64,000 bases of DNA from Candidatus Kapaibacterium sp. (GTDB taxonomy: Bacteria > Bacteroidota > Ignavibacteria > Kapaibacteriales > UBA2268). The translations under genes and the position numbers were made by a program. Under the pieces are notes generated by a model. That model saw only the letters and a program-made list of their open reading frames with translations. It had not been told where the DNA came from and made no database searches. Below are positions 36,205 to 45,979 of this stretch, one piece after another (within the stretch, counting starts at the first letter, position 1; each line of letters starts with the position of its first letter). The stretch is from positions 148,914 through 212,913 of the forward strand of contig JAOABA010000056.1 in NCBI GenBank assembly GCA_026418625.1, given 5' to 3'.

Positions 36205-39030
36205 ATGATTTCTTTATACAATTTAAAAAAAATAAGGTTAAAGCGAAGTGTTGTTTTTACCTTTTTTTCAATAGCTTTTGTTATAGCGATTACTTTAGCA
36301 GTCTATGCAAGGTCTAATGGTTATACAGGAGTAACATCAAGCACTTCGAGTGGGTGTAATTGCCATTCAACAAGTGCGAGTTCCAATGTTAGTTTAAGCG
36401 TTTCGAGCGAGTCTGGTTCTTTTACAGTTCAGGCAGGTTCCACAACCAATTTTACGATAACAGTTTCAAGTTCAAATTCGAACCATAGGTCAGTAGGAAT
36501 TGACATAGCCGTAAAAACAACTACAACAGGCGAAACTAATGCAGGAACCCTTACCCCGGGGTCTGGTTCTGGACTTCAATTGAGTTCAGGAGAATTAACT
36601 CATTCATCACCAAAATCTCTTCAAAGTGGTTCAGCGACTTTTACTTTTTCTTGGACAGCCCCATCACAACCGGGTAATTATTATTTGAGAGCCATAGCAA
36701 ATTGTGTCAATGGAAATGGAAGTGCAGATGCTAACGATCAGTGGAATAGATTAGCAATTCAAACTATTATTGTTCAGGAAGCCCCTTCTATTACAGTCAA
36801 TTCACCAAATGGAGGAGAAATATGGTGTCCGGGAATATCAAGAAATATTACTTGGACTGCAACCGCTATTCAAAATGTTAATATAGCTATTTCTTCTGAC
36901 AATGGTGCAAATTATACTGATCTCGCTACGAATATCCCAGCAAATTCGGGTTCTTGGACTTGGAATATACCAAACGGTCAGACACCGGGAAATCAATATC
37001 TAATTAAAATTTCAAGTTCAACTGATGCATCAATAAATGATGCTTCAAACAGTCCATTTACCATTGGCGAACCCCCTCAAATCACTGAGCAACCACAGTC
37101 AATAAATGCTTGCACAGGGCAATCCGTAAGCTTCAGAGTTGCCGCAACCGGAAGCGGTTTAACTTACGTGTGGAGAAGAAACGGAACAAATATTCCCAAT
37201 AGCAATAGTGCTACATTTAATATAAATCCAGTAACATTGAATAGTGCCGGAACTTATGATTGTATTGTTACAGGTGCTTGTGGAAGTCCCATTACATCAA
37301 GCTCTGCAACACTGACTGTTGATGAATCCCCAACAATAACAAGGCAACCACAACCCAAATTAGTTTGTGTTGGTGATCAGGCAATTTTGTCAATTGGAGC
37401 AACTGGAACAGAAATAACTTATCAATGGAGAAAAGGAGGAAATCCAATTTCTGGTGCAAATGATTCCACATTAACTATTTTCAATGTTCAAAAATCTGAC
37501 GAAGCATTATATGACTGCGTCGTTTCTGGAAAATGCACCCCTTCGAGAACTTCAGTTCAAGTTAAATTAACAGTCAATGAGCCACCTCAAATAACGGCTC
37601 AACCAAAATCATCTAATACTTGCGAAGGAGGAAAAGCTACATTCAAGGTTAGTGCAAAAGGAACTGATTTAAAGTTCCAATGGAGAAAAAACGGCAATAA
37701 TATTCCTAATGCTACAGATTCAATTTTGACAATTGATAAAGTTTCTGTGAATGATTTAGGGACTTATGATGTTGTTGTTTCTGGTGCTTGTCCTCCCCAA
37801 CAATTCAGCGAAACCGCTATCATCAACATTATAAAAGCACCCGAAATCACTTTACAACCAACCGATGCAACTGTTTCAGAAGGTTCTGATGTTGATTTTA
37901 CAGTTGCTGCGAAGGGTGAAAAATTAAAATTCCAATGGATGAAAGACGGGAAAGACTTACAAGGCAAAACTACTGCCGACTTACATCTGAAAAATGTTCA
38001 AAAATCTGATGCAGGAAAATATTCTTGCAAAATAACAAACGATTGTGGAACAGTTACAAGCAAAGAAGCCACTTTAACAGTCAATGATGCCTCTGCTAAT
38101 CCACAATTAAGCTTGTTGCACACTGCCCTTGACTTTGGTCAGACAATTATTAACACTCAAAAAGATACTTTGTTCTCTGGTTTGATAAGAAATATAGGCA
38201 CAAAAACACTGACAATCACTAAAATTACTATCACAGGGAATGATGCTTCTGACTTTCAAATATCTGGAATTACTCTGCCTATTTCATTGAATAAAGGAGA
38301 ATCATCTGATATAATAATATCTTTCACTCCAAAAAGCGATGGGCAAAAATCAGCTTTTCTTGAATTTGAGAGTAATTCCGAAACAAATCCTAAATTCTCA
38401 ATTATTGGTTTGGCGGGTGATATTTTATTGGAATTACCAACTTCACCGTTCCTTTTAAGCACTACCTCAGTGGATATTCCAACTGAAAGGCAATTGATTA
38501 TTGTGAACAATGGAACACTTGATGCAGATTTAAGTTTATCTATAACCGGCGAAGATGCATCAGCATTTTCAATCAAAGATGACAAGAGTAATATAAACAT
38601 CAAATCAAAAGCATCTGATTATGTAACCATAAGATTTGAACCGAAAAAATCAGAAGAATCAAATGCTAATCTAACAATTTTAATATCCGGTAAAAATGAG
38701 CCTGTAACTTTAGCCCTTAAAGGAAATATCTCTACATCTGTAGATGAAAGCCTTATAACAACTGGGGTGAATATTTTTCCAAACCCATCGAGCAGTATTC
38801 TTAATTTTTCTATCAATTCAGTCTCAACAGATTTAATATCCATTCAAATTTTTGATATAAATGGGATTGAATATTTTTCATTGAATAATTTACCCATAAC
38901 AAATGGTTCTTATGAATTTAGTTGGGATGGAACTGATAAGAATGGAAAAAAGGCACCTTCAGGGTTCTACTCATTAAGACTAAGTGCAGGTAAGAAAATA
39001 AAGAATTTTGGTTTTATTTTGTCTAAGTAA
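36205..39030 (+). CDS. large secreted Ig-repeat, choice-of-anchor-V protein with T9SS/FlgD-like C-terminus
   Basis: 941-residue paralogue of the protein at 5932. Signal anchor (about 12-33), then TSSTSSGCNCHSTSASS, where the paralogue's CxxCH is shortened to CxCH. After the choice-of-anchor-V-like domain and an Ig-like segment there are four Ig repeats of about 87 residues, starting PPQITEQPQS, SPTITRQPQP, PPQITAQPKS and APEITLQPTD, each with a Cys pair except the last one's altered first half. Two choice-of-anchor-D-like domains follow. The C-terminus (VNIFPNPSSSILNF, then YEFSWDGTDKNGKKAPSGFY) is a FlgD-like T9SS sorting domain. GGAGG ribosome-binding site. Likely a surface adhesin or scaffold. 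Confidence 0.86.
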   Translation: MISLYNLKKIRLKRSVVFTFFSIAFVIAITLAVYARSNGYTGVTSSTSSGCNCHSTSASSNVSLSVSSESGSFTVQAGSTTNFTITVSSSNSNHRSVGIDIAVKTTTTGETNAGTLTPGSGSGLQLSSGELTHSSPKSLQSGSATFTFSWTAPSQPGNYYLRAIANCVNGNGSADANDQWNRLAIQTIIVQEAPSITVNSPNGGEIWCPGISRNITWTATAIQNVNIAISSDNGANYTDLATNIPANSGSWTWNIPNGQTPGNQYLIKISSSTDASINDASNSPFTIGEPPQITEQPQSINACTGQSVSFRVAATGSGLTYVWRRNGTNIPNSNSATFNINPVTLNSAGTYDCIVTGACGSPITSSSATLTVDESPTITRQPQPKLVCVGDQAILSIGATGTEITYQWRKGGNPISGANDSTLTIFNVQKSDEALYDCVVSGKCTPSRTSVQVKLTVNEPPQITAQPKSSNTCEGGKATFKVSAKGTDLKFQWRKNGNNIPNATDSILTIDKVSVNDLGTYDVVVSGACPPQQFSETAIINIIKAPEITLQPTDATVSEGSDVDFTVAAKGEKLKFQWMKDGKDLQGKTTADLHLKNVQKSDAGKYSCKITNDCGTVTSKEATLTVNDASANPQLSLLHTALDFGQTIINTQKDTLFSGLIRNIGTKTLTITKITITGNDASDFQISGITLPISLNKGESSDIIISFTPKSDGQKSAFLEFESNSETNPKFSIIGLAGDILLELPTSPFLLSTTSVDIPTERQLIIVNNGTLDADLSLSITGEDASAFSIKDDKSNINIKSKASDYVTIRFEPKKSEESNANLTILISGKNEPVTLALKGNISTSVDESLITTGVNIFPNPSSSILNFSINSVSTDLISIQIFDINGIEYFSLNNLPITNGSYEFSWDGTDKNGKKAPSGFYSLRLSAGKKIKNFGFILSK

Positions 39031-39044
39031 TATATTTTAAAGAT

Positions 39045-39100
39045 AGGGCTGTCTCTTATTATATTCTCGTTTGAGTTTATTTGAGAAACAGCCCTTTTTT
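39045..39100 (+). terminator. intrinsic terminator after the 941-residue protein gene
   Basis: AGGGCTGT-CTC pairs with GAG-AAACAGCCCT across a ~30-base loop, followed by six T. It begins 15 bp after the stop and lies between convergent genes. Confidence 0.75.
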
Positions 39101-39102
39101 AT

Positions 39103-39432
39103 TCATAATTTTTTCTGCCCGGGGATAGGATTATCTGGAATTTCTTCTTCTGGATAAAATGCAATTATTATCGAATAAATAATCCCTTGGTCATCAATCA
39201 GATAAATATAATCAATATCATATCCCTTGGGACTTGTGTCAGTATAGATCCACTCAGAATAATTATCTTCCTTCGGCTCGATTAATGTTGGCACACCTTT
39301 CACTTTGTTCAGAATCGAAAAATGTCTGAATAATAGATCGGACTCACTCTTGAATGTCTTTTCACTGTTAGAAGCTGTAGCAATCAATTGGAGAATGATT
39401 GCAATTGCGATTATTAATGCTGTCTTTTTCAT
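39103..39432 (-). CDS. small exported hypothetical protein
   Basis: About 109 residues. The frame extends to 39507, but the ATG at 39432 has a near-perfect ribosome-binding site (AGGAGG, 6 bp upstream) and begins a signal peptide, MKKTALIIAIAIILQLIATA. The mature part has acidic and aromatic segments (YDIDYIYLIDDQGIIYSIII) and no recognised domain. Probably periplasmic. Confidence 0.68.
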   Translation of the reverse strand: MKKTALIIAIAIILQLIATASNSEKTFKSESDLLFRHFSILNKVKGVPTLIEPKEDNYSEWIYTDTSPKGYDIDYIYLIDDQGIIYSIIIAFYPEEEIPDNPIPGQKKL

Positions 39433-39758
39433 TTTGAGCCTCCTTTCTATAAATTTTTTGTTTAATAAATAATTTTTTAATGTAGCCGGCTTACTTTTTC
39501 TCTCCATCTTACTAACTTATAAATAAATATTAGAAATAATGTGCCAATCTGTGAAAATATCTCGAAAGGATGAAGATTTTAAAAAAAATATAAAAATCAC
39601 TACAAACCCTTGTAGTATATATATTTACATCAGTTATTTAATGTTCAACTCTTTACACAACACTGTATATTTTTCTTGACAAAATACTTTACATTCTTAT
39701 TTGTTTAAAATTTTAGTAAATTTATTTTTTTGTAATTGAATTTTATATAAAGTCTAAA
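39433..39758. other. gene-free, AT-rich intergenic stretch
   Basis: 326 bp between two divergent genes, so it should hold both promoters. A weak hairpin (ACTACAA-ACCC-TTGTAGT) is at 39599-39616. No open frame, repeat or riboswitch that I recognise; in particular no clear FMN riboswitch precedes ribD. Confidence 0.6.
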
Positions 39759-40850
39759 ATGACCAATGAGTTTTATATGAACCGTGCCATAGAGCTGGCA
39801 TACAAGGGAACAGGATATGTCAGCCCTAATCCAAGAGTTGGTGCTGTAATTGTTAAAAATGGTGTTGTTATTGCTGAAGGATGGCACAAAAAATTTGGTG
39901 CTCCTCACGCTGAAATTGATGCTATCGAGAATTGCAAAGGTGTTGATTTATCTGATGCTACTCTTTATGTTAACCTTGAACCCTGCACTCATTACGGAAA
40001 AACACCCCCTTGCACAAACGCAATTATTGAAAAAAAATTCCGTAATGTAGTTATTGGTATGACCGATCCTAATCCTGTGGTTTCGGGAAGGGGTATTTCG
40101 ATTCTCAAGGATGCTGGAATTAATGTAGAGACAGATGTTCTAAATGAAGACTGTAAATGGGTTAACCGCTTTTTTATTAAAAATATAACCACGAAGTTAC
40201 CTTATATTATTATTAAAACAGCACAGTCACTTGACGGAAATATAGCTACATCAAAAGGTGAATCTAAATGGATTACTTCTACCGAAAGCCGAAAAGCTGT
40301 TCATACTCTACGATTTGAAGCAGATGCAGTTTTGGTTGGTAAAAGAACTGTATTAACAGATAACCCAAGCCTAACCGTAAGGGATGTTGAAGGCAGAAAC
40401 CCAATTCGTATTATATTTGACTCATCTCTTTCATTGCCCGTTGAAACTGGAATATTTAATGATTCAGCTTCATCTGTGATAGTATGTTGTAAACCAGAAT
40501 CCTCTGACGGAAGAAAAGCAGAAATTCTTAAATCAATGGGTATCAATGTTTTGCCTGTTTGGCAGAATAATGAAGGAAAACTCGATATTCAAGATGCTAT
40601 TACAAAATTGTCACGTGAATTCAATATAGCTTCAATATTAGTTGAGGGTGGAGCTTCAATTTTTTCCTCATTTATCTCGGAAAAAGCATTCGACGAAATT
40701 CATCTTTTTATCGCTCCAATAATAGTTGGAAAAGGGATTAGTGTTTTTGGTGATTTTCAAATTCATCATTTAATTGAAGCCCCTCATTTAAAAATAAAAG
40801 GGGTTATCAAGCGGAACACTGACTTACAGGTGATTGCTATAAAATCTTGA
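39759..40850 (+). CDS. ribD: bifunctional riboflavin deaminase/reductase RibD
   Basis: Two steps of riboflavin synthesis: deamination of the pyrimidine and NADPH reduction of its ribosyl side chain. The deaminase zinc site is HAE (50-52) with PCTHYGKTPPC (Cys76 and Cys85). The reductase domain (about 145-363) has IKTAQSLDGNIATSKGESKW, DAVLVGKRTVLTDNP and ASILVEGGASIFSSF. 363 residues, normal. Other rib genes are not in the window. Convergent with the serpin gene, 8 bp apart. Confidence 0.95.
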   Translation: MTNEFYMNRAIELAYKGTGYVSPNPRVGAVIVKNGVVIAEGWHKKFGAPHAEIDAIENCKGVDLSDATLYVNLEPCTHYGKTPPCTNAIIEKKFRNVVIGMTDPNPVVSGRGISILKDAGINVETDVLNEDCKWVNRFFIKNITTKLPYIIIKTAQSLDGNIATSKGESKWITSTESRKAVHTLRFEADAVLVGKRTVLTDNPSLTVRDVEGRNPIRIIFDSSLSLPVETGIFNDSASSVIVCCKPESSDGRKAEILKSMGINVLPVWQNNEGKLDIQDAITKLSREFNIASILVEGGASIFSSFISEKAFDEIHLFIAPIIVGKGISVFGDFQIHHLIEAPHLKIKGVIKRNTDLQVIAIKS

Positions 40851-40858
40851 AACTAATT

Positions 40859-42085
40859 TTATTCGCTTTTAGGTTCGACAATTTTTCCCAAGAACAAAAT
40901 TGTATTGTTTTTAGTCTCACGGATAACAAGCAAGAAAGGTCTGTTAACGGTCATTCTAAATTCATCACCAATACTTGTATAACTAATTTCAACTACCGTT
41001 ACTGCAGCGGCTTCAGTCCCTTCTTCATTAACTTCAAGAAATGACTTGTGAAGGACTTCGGAAATAAATAATTTTATACTTTTGTTTATCCTTGAGAAAT
41101 CAGCTAAACCTTCGCTGAATGCTATAGACATACCCATATCCGAAAGAATATCCTTGAATGAACGTTTGAAATCGAGCTTAAACTTAGGCATTGCAAGATG
41201 ACCGTATCTTTTCTTAAAGCTTGAAATCCACAAATTGTAATTTTCCTGATTAAATTCCTTAATCAAATTATTTAGATTATAACCTTGATTGGGCAAAATA
41301 ACAGTCATTGCATAATCCCCTCTTGAGTATGGCAAATCAATGGCTTGAAATTTTTCATTAGCAAAATATCGAAAATTAGAATCAGACTTCATCATCATCT
41401 TCACTTTATAGCTTCTTCCGTCGTTCTTGAAGAAATCCTGCTCTTTTGTGTATTTCTTATCAAACTTTGACTGCCAATCACCTTTGAAATAAATAGCATT
41501 AATCAAATACATAACAGCATAATCAGGGATATTATCAATTACTTCCTTAATCCTGCCTTTTGTTTTTTCTTCGCACCATTTATTAATTATATCCTTTGCG
41601 ATTGGACTCATAAAATTAAGAGCTGATACCTCTGCATTAAAATACTTTTTATTCAACTCGATAAATTCATTTTCAACTGAGAAATCATCTCTATACCAGA
41701 TTGAGTTTGCTAAATTAAAAGCAACTTTTTCATCCAATGTGGTAAATAATTCAATAAGAGACTTATATGACTGGTTAATCTCCAAATCAGAAAGATCTGG
41801 AAAGCCTAATGTTCTCTTCATAGCTTCTTTCGTTTCGCCATTAGAGCCGTTATAAGTCATTCCAAGTGCGAATGAAAAACTAAGTGGAGAGATAAAAATA
41901 TTTCCATCTTCTTTTTCACTAACTTTTTGAAAAAGATTAAAGCCAAAAGTATTTGATGAGTTAGCTATTTGTTTTTCAACAACCGTCAGTTCTCGAATTG
42001 GTTTATTTTCAGGTTCAGTAGCTTTATTGCAGGAAAATAATATAAATGTTAATGAGATAAATAATAAGAAGATATTCTTTTTCAT
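40859..42085 (-). CDS. serpin-family protease inhibitor lipoprotein
   Basis: 408 residues. Signal peptide with lipobox LFSC (Cys19), so membrane-anchored. Serpin core blocks are clear: NIFISPLSFSFALGMTYNGS, NAIYFKGDWQSKF, DLPYSRGDYAMTVILP and the C-terminal FRMTVNRPFLLVIRE. The hinge EEGTEAAAVT (354-363) has the small residues needed for loop insertion, so it is probably inhibitory. The reactive loop follows at about 364-378 (VVEISYTSIGDEF). The target protease is unknown. Serpins are patchy in bacteria, which suggests horizontal transfer. Confidence 0.95.
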   Translation of the reverse strand: MKKNIFLLFISLTFILFSCNKATEPENKPIRELTVVEKQIANSSNTFGFNLFQKVSEKEDGNIFISPLSFSFALGMTYNGSNGETKEAMKRTLGFPDLSDLEINQSYKSLIELFTTLDEKVAFNLANSIWYRDDFSVENEFIELNKKYFNAEVSALNFMSPIAKDIINKWCEEKTKGRIKEVIDNIPDYAVMYLINAIYFKGDWQSKFDKKYTKEQDFFKNDGRSYKVKMMMKSDSNFRYFANEKFQAIDLPYSRGDYAMTVILPNQGYNLNNLIKEFNQENYNLWISSFKKRYGHLAMPKFKLDFKRSFKDILSDMGMSIAFSEGLADFSRINKSIKLFISEVLHKSFLEVNEEGTEAAAVTVVEISYTSIGDEFRMTVNRPFLLVIRETKNNTILFLGKIVEPKSE

Positions 42086-42225
42086 TTCTTATACCTTTAT
42101 ACAATTATTATAAAGTAATAACACAATTTAAGAATAAAAGGTTACAAAATAAAAAACTATAAAAGTAAATTAAATTTTTCGAGTATTATTAAACAGACAA
42201 ACTTGGGTTAATAAGACTACTTTTC

Positions 42226-42254
42226 AAAAAAATAGGGGGAACAACTCCCCCTAT
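42226..42254 (-). terminator. terminator of the di-heme peroxidase gene
   Basis: ATAGGGGG and CCCCCTAT form an 8-bp stem with a 7-base loop. On the minus strand it is followed by a run of T. It lies 28 bp past the stop at 42283. Confidence 0.85.
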
Positions 42255-42282
42255 CTTGTAATAATAAAGATATAAAACTTAA

Positions 42283-43323
42283 TTACTTTTTGGCTATATT
42301 TTTCTTTTCGAGGTTTACGTCAGTTAATGCACCAAGGAATTTAACAATAGCACTAATTTCTTCAGGTTTCAAATCTTTACCTAAATTCATATAAGCCATT
42401 TTCTTGACTGCTTCTTCAATTGTTGCAACAGCTCCATCGTGAAAATAAGGAAAAGTCAAAATAGCATTACGAAGCATCGGAACTTTAAACATAAATTTGT
42501 CAGTCTCAACTTTTGTTACTTCATATCTTCCCAAATCTTGAGTATTTTCGTAAGGATGAACTAATCCAGCTTTTTGATACATATTACCACCGAAAAGTGG
42601 ACCAGTGTGACAAGTGATGCAACCAACATCAATAAATGTTTTCAGACCAACTTTTTCTTCATTAGTCAAAGCAGCTTGATTTCCGGCAATATAATTATCA
42701 TATCTTGATTTTGAAATCAAAGTTCTTTCGAAAGCTGCTATAGCCTCGGCAATATTGTCATAAGTAACTGGATTTTTTGAATTGGGGAAAGCTTTTTTGA
42801 ATAAATCAACATATTCAGGTATTTTGGAGATTCTTTTTTCCGCTTCTTTTTCAGTTGGCATAGCCATTTCGTCTGGATTAAGAATAGGACCTTTTGCTTG
42901 TTCTTTTAAATCTTTAGCTCTACCATCCCAAAATTGGACAAATTGATAACCTGCATTAAGAACAGTTGGAGAATTTCTACGCCCAACCTTGCCGTGAACG
43001 GCACCATCAGATGTCTTTTTATTATCAACGCCTGCTTTTTCATTAATATCGTGGCAGGTATTACAAGATTGTGCTCCATTGACGCTGAGTGCTGTTTCAA
43101 AATATAATTTTTTCCCTAAAGCTACTAAATCTTCATTATCGTTTTCGCCACCCGGCATTTTGTCGGGTAATGTTCCAAATAGTTGCTTAGCTTTATTGAA
43201 AAGCTCAGTCTCTTCGGCTTGAGTCAATGGTTGAGCTGCACCATCTTTTGGTTGCTCTTTCCCACCACCACAACCAACGAATAACAATAAGGAAACAACC
43301 AATGTTGCTAAATAGTATTTCAT
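42283..43323 (-). CDS. di-heme cytochrome c peroxidase (lipoprotein)
   Basis: About 346 residues. The ATG at 43323 begins a lipoprotein signal (MKYYLATLVVSLLLFVGC, Cys18); an ATG 9 bp upstream is also possible. Two CxxCH sites: QSCNTCHD in the N-terminal domain and GCITCHTGPLFGG in the C-terminal domain. Motifs between them (GRRNSPTVLNAGYQ and FWDGRAKDL, then FERTLIS) match the CcpA/MauG family. It reduces H2O2 with electrons from small cytochromes; the mono-heme cytochrome at 60244 could be a partner, but that is inference. Periplasmic, membrane-tethered. Confidence 0.93.
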   Translation of the reverse strand: MKYYLATLVVSLLLFVGCGGGKEQPKDGAAQPLTQAEETELFNKAKQLFGTLPDKMPGGENDNEDLVALGKKLYFETALSVNGAQSCNTCHDINEKAGVDNKKTSDGAVHGKVGRRNSPTVLNAGYQFVQFWDGRAKDLKEQAKGPILNPDEMAMPTEKEAEKRISKIPEYVDLFKKAFPNSKNPVTYDNIAEAIAAFERTLISKSRYDNYIAGNQAALTNEEKVGLKTFIDVGCITCHTGPLFGGNMYQKAGLVHPYENTQDLGRYEVTKVETDKFMFKVPMLRNAILTFPYFHDGAVATIEEAVKKMAYMNLGKDLKPEEISAIVKFLGALTDVNLEKKNIAKK

Positions 43324-43433
43324 AATTCCCATCGAATATTTTTAACAAAATTAACCAACTAAATTAATGAAATATATCAGAATCTAAAAATGAAAATTCT
43401 GTTTTAGAGAAATATAAATACTTATGACTATTT

Positions 43434-44258
43434 TTGTTTTTTCAAAAATTTAAGAATAAAAATTTGACTGATTTATTTTTAGTTTTAATAATAGGTGTAA
43501 TCGCCGGAGTAATGGCTGGTATGTTTGGTATTGGCGGAGGAGTGGTAATGGTTCCGGCTATGATAGTGTTTCTTGGATTTTCGATTGTTGAAGCAAATGG
43601 AACTTCTCTGGCTGCGTTGATGATGCCTGTTGGGATTTTTGCAGTCATTCAATATTACAAGAATAAGTATGTTGATTTAAAACTTGCAGCAATATTTGCA
43701 TTAGGATTGCTTTTAGGTGTTCTGTTTGGAGCAAAATTTGCCATAGCCCTGCCGTCAGATATTTTAAAGCAATTATATGGTATTTTTCTTTTATACGTTA
43801 GTTGGCGTTTTTTTGAATTCAAAACAAAAAACAAAAATTCTTCATTAAATTCCGAAGATATTAGTTCCGAAAAAAAACATTCCTTTTTTGTTTTAATATT
43901 AATCGGTATTTCGGCAGGTATTCTCTCAGGTATGTTTGGAATTGGAGGTGGACTGGTTATGGTTCCGATGATGGTAACATTAATGAAATTTAATCCGAAA
44001 AAAGCAGTTGGAACCTCGCTCGCTGCCCTTTTATTGCCAGTAGCTTTACCGGGAGTCTTAGAATATTATAAAACAGGCAATTTAAGAATTGAGACTGCAG
44101 CAATTTTAGCTGTTGGTTTGGTTGTGGGTTCAATCTTAGGTGCTAAAATAACTATTTCATTGCCAACCAAGACAATCAAAAGAATTTATGCAATTTTTCT
44201 GTTAATTGTAGGAATGGATTTTCTTATTCGTGGATTATTGAATTTTTTTAAATCTTAG
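43434..44258 (+). CDS. TauE/SafE-family membrane transporter
   Basis: 274 residues, about eight membrane helices from an internal duplication. The repeat motif GMFGIGGGVVMVPAMIV near residue 29 recurs as GMFGIGGGLVMVPMMV near residue 168, each followed by GTSLAAL. Family members move sulfite, sulfonates or other organic anions; the substrate is not predictable here. There is no ATG near the N-terminus: TTG at 43434 or 43464 is the likely start. Confidence 0.88.
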   Translation: MFFQKFKNKNLTDLFLVLIIGVIAGVMAGMFGIGGGVVMVPAMIVFLGFSIVEANGTSLAALMMPVGIFAVIQYYKNKYVDLKLAAIFALGLLLGVLFGAKFAIALPSDILKQLYGIFLLYVSWRFFEFKTKNKNSSLNSEDISSEKKHSFFVLILIGISAGILSGMFGIGGGLVMVPMMVTLMKFNPKKAVGTSLAALLLPVALPGVLEYYKTGNLRIETAAILAVGLVVGSILGAKITISLPTKTIKRIYAIFLLIVGMDFLIRGLLNFFKS

Positions 44259-44324
44259 AAATGATAACAAGAATTAATGCAAAAAAGGTAATTTTGTAAG
44301 TATTTTTTTTATTTTTTATAAATA

Positions 44325-45179
44325 ATGAATATAAATCTTATTAATGAGCTAAAGAATAAAGAATTTAAAGTGCTTGACAAGGGCTTTGTTCGTTTAATTG
44401 ATGTTATGGGAGACGATGCTGCAATAGTTCAAGCTGCCCGTGTTTCCTATGGTGAAGGAACTAAAACAGTTCGAGAAGATAGAGGTTTAATCAGATATTT
44501 GATGAGACACAGACACACTTCACCTTTCGAAATGGTCGAATTCAAATTTCACGTTAAATTACCCATATTTGTTGCTCGTCAGTGGATTCGCCATAGAACC
44601 GCCAACGTCAATGAATATAGCGGACGGTATTCCGTTATTAGAGATGAGTTTTATGTCCCTGAAATTGAAGAAATCAGAACTCAAAGCCAAGTTAACAAAC
44701 AAGGACGAAGCGAAGAGAACATATCCGAGGAATTAGCTCGAGAAGTAGCAAAGAAAATCGAAGCTACTCAATCAAAATTATACCAAGAATATGAAGAATT
44801 TCTAAATCTGAATGTTGCAAGAGAACTTTCGAGAATAAATCTTCCTTTATCAACATATACAGAATGGTATTGGAAAATTGACCTTCACAATTTGTTTCAT
44901 TTTCTAAAGCTGAGATTAGATAAAACTGCACAATTCGAAATTAGAAAATACGCAGAGATTATGGCTGACATAGTTAAACAGATTGTTCCGTTATCTTACG
45001 AAGCTTTTGAGGATTATATACTCAACTCAATTACTTTTTCAAAATCCGAACTTTTATATTTAAAAAATTTAATATCCGGAATAACTAACATAAGCGAGGA
45101 ATCACTTTTAATTAACGGTTTTTCGAAAACCGAGAGCCGTGAATTCATTGAAAAATTAAAAATATTTAACAGTCTTTAA
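44325..45179 (+). CDS. thyX: FAD-dependent thymidylate synthase
   Basis: Makes dTMP from dUMP using methylene-tetrahydrofolate and NADPH via FAD. The ThyX signature RHRTANVNEYSGRYS is at 89-103 (RHR-x7-S), with FEMVEFKFHVKLPIFVARQW before it and RINLPLSTYTEWYWK further on. 284 residues. The C-terminal ~60 residues extend beyond the minimal core. ThyA is not seen in the window. Confidence 0.96.
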   Translation: MNINLINELKNKEFKVLDKGFVRLIDVMGDDAAIVQAARVSYGEGTKTVREDRGLIRYLMRHRHTSPFEMVEFKFHVKLPIFVARQWIRHRTANVNEYSGRYSVIRDEFYVPEIEEIRTQSQVNKQGRSEENISEELAREVAKKIEATQSKLYQEYEEFLNLNVARELSRINLPLSTYTEWYWKIDLHNLFHFLKLRLDKTAQFEIRKYAEIMADIVKQIVPLSYEAFEDYILNSITFSKSELLYLKNLISGITNISEESLLINGFSKTESREFIEKLKIFNSL

Positions 45180-45258
45180 TTTTTTCAAGTAATAATTGTT
45201 GTGTAATTTGTATTTCTATTTTGTAAATTATTAATTTTATTAAAATTGGAGTAACATA

Positions 45259-45966
45259 ATGTTTAAAAAATTATCTTATTTGTTTTTTTGTCTAATAGCA
45301 GCAACACTCTTCTTAAAAGCCCAAACAGCTGAAGAAATTATTAATAAATCCATAGCTGCTGTTGGCGGAACAGAAAAATATCAAAACCTTAAATCCATTT
45401 TTGTTAATGCTGAAGTTAATTCAATGGGATTCACAATTCCAATTTCAATAACCCAAAAAGGTAAATCATTTTATATTGAGCAAAGTATAATGGGACAGGT
45501 AATGAAAATAGGTTATGATGGAACTGAAGGTTGGATGGTTAACCCAATGGGCGGTAGTTCTGAGCCTCAAAAAATGGATGAAGCTCAGCTTGAACAATTC
45601 AAACAACAAAATGATATAACAAAAAATCCAGTTCTCAAGTTCAAAGAAGAAGGAAATAAATTTGAACTAATGGGAATTGAAAAAGTTGATGATGTCAAAG
45701 CTTATAAAATAAAAACTACTAATAAAGATAATGAAGAAAGAATTTTGTTCATTAACTCAAGTAACTATCTTCCAATCAAACTTGTAACCGAAAGAGGTGA
45801 AGAGCAAGGTGAGGTTTTGATAAAAGATTATAAAGATATTGGCGGTATTATGATGTTTCACTTGATTGAAGTTAAAAGCCAAGGTCAAGATATTTCTTTT
45901 AAATTTAACGAGATCAAATTGAATCCTGAAGTGGATGATAAAATTTTCAAAATGCCAAGTAAATAA
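45259..45966 (+). CDS. exported LolA-like (outer-membrane lipoprotein-sorting fold) protein, copy 1
   Basis: 235 residues. GGAG ribosome-binding site; signal peptide about 1-20 ending LFLKAQ. The conserved start of the mature protein, AEEIINKSIAAVGGTEKYQN, and the following beta-rich body are of the LolA/LppX-like lipid-binding fold common in Bacteroidetes. It lacks a lipobox, so it is periplasmic. Paralogous to the gene just downstream; the pair looks like a tandem duplication. Role in lipid or lipoprotein transfer is inferred from fold only. Confidence 0.75.
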   Translation: MFKKLSYLFFCLIAATLFLKAQTAEEIINKSIAAVGGTEKYQNLKSIFVNAEVNSMGFTIPISITQKGKSFYIEQSIMGQVMKIGYDGTEGWMVNPMGGSSEPQKMDEAQLEQFKQQNDITKNPVLKFKEEGNKFELMGIEKVDDVKAYKIKTTNKDNEERILFINSSNYLPIKLVTERGEEQGEVLIKDYKDIGGIMMFHLIEVKSQGQDISFKFNEIKLNPEVDDKIFKMPSK

Positions 45967-45979
45967 ATTAGGTGTAAGT

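Noticed and set aside
39433..39507. N-terminal extension of the small exported protein
   Set aside because: Would bury the signal peptide behind 25 charged residues; the internal ATG has AGGAGG at ideal spacing.
39433..39758. FMN riboswitch upstream of ribD
   Set aside because: The conserved RFN core sequences are not present in the leader.
40847..41044. Short plus-strand frame over the serpin gene
   Set aside because: Antisense shadow of the serpin coding sequence.
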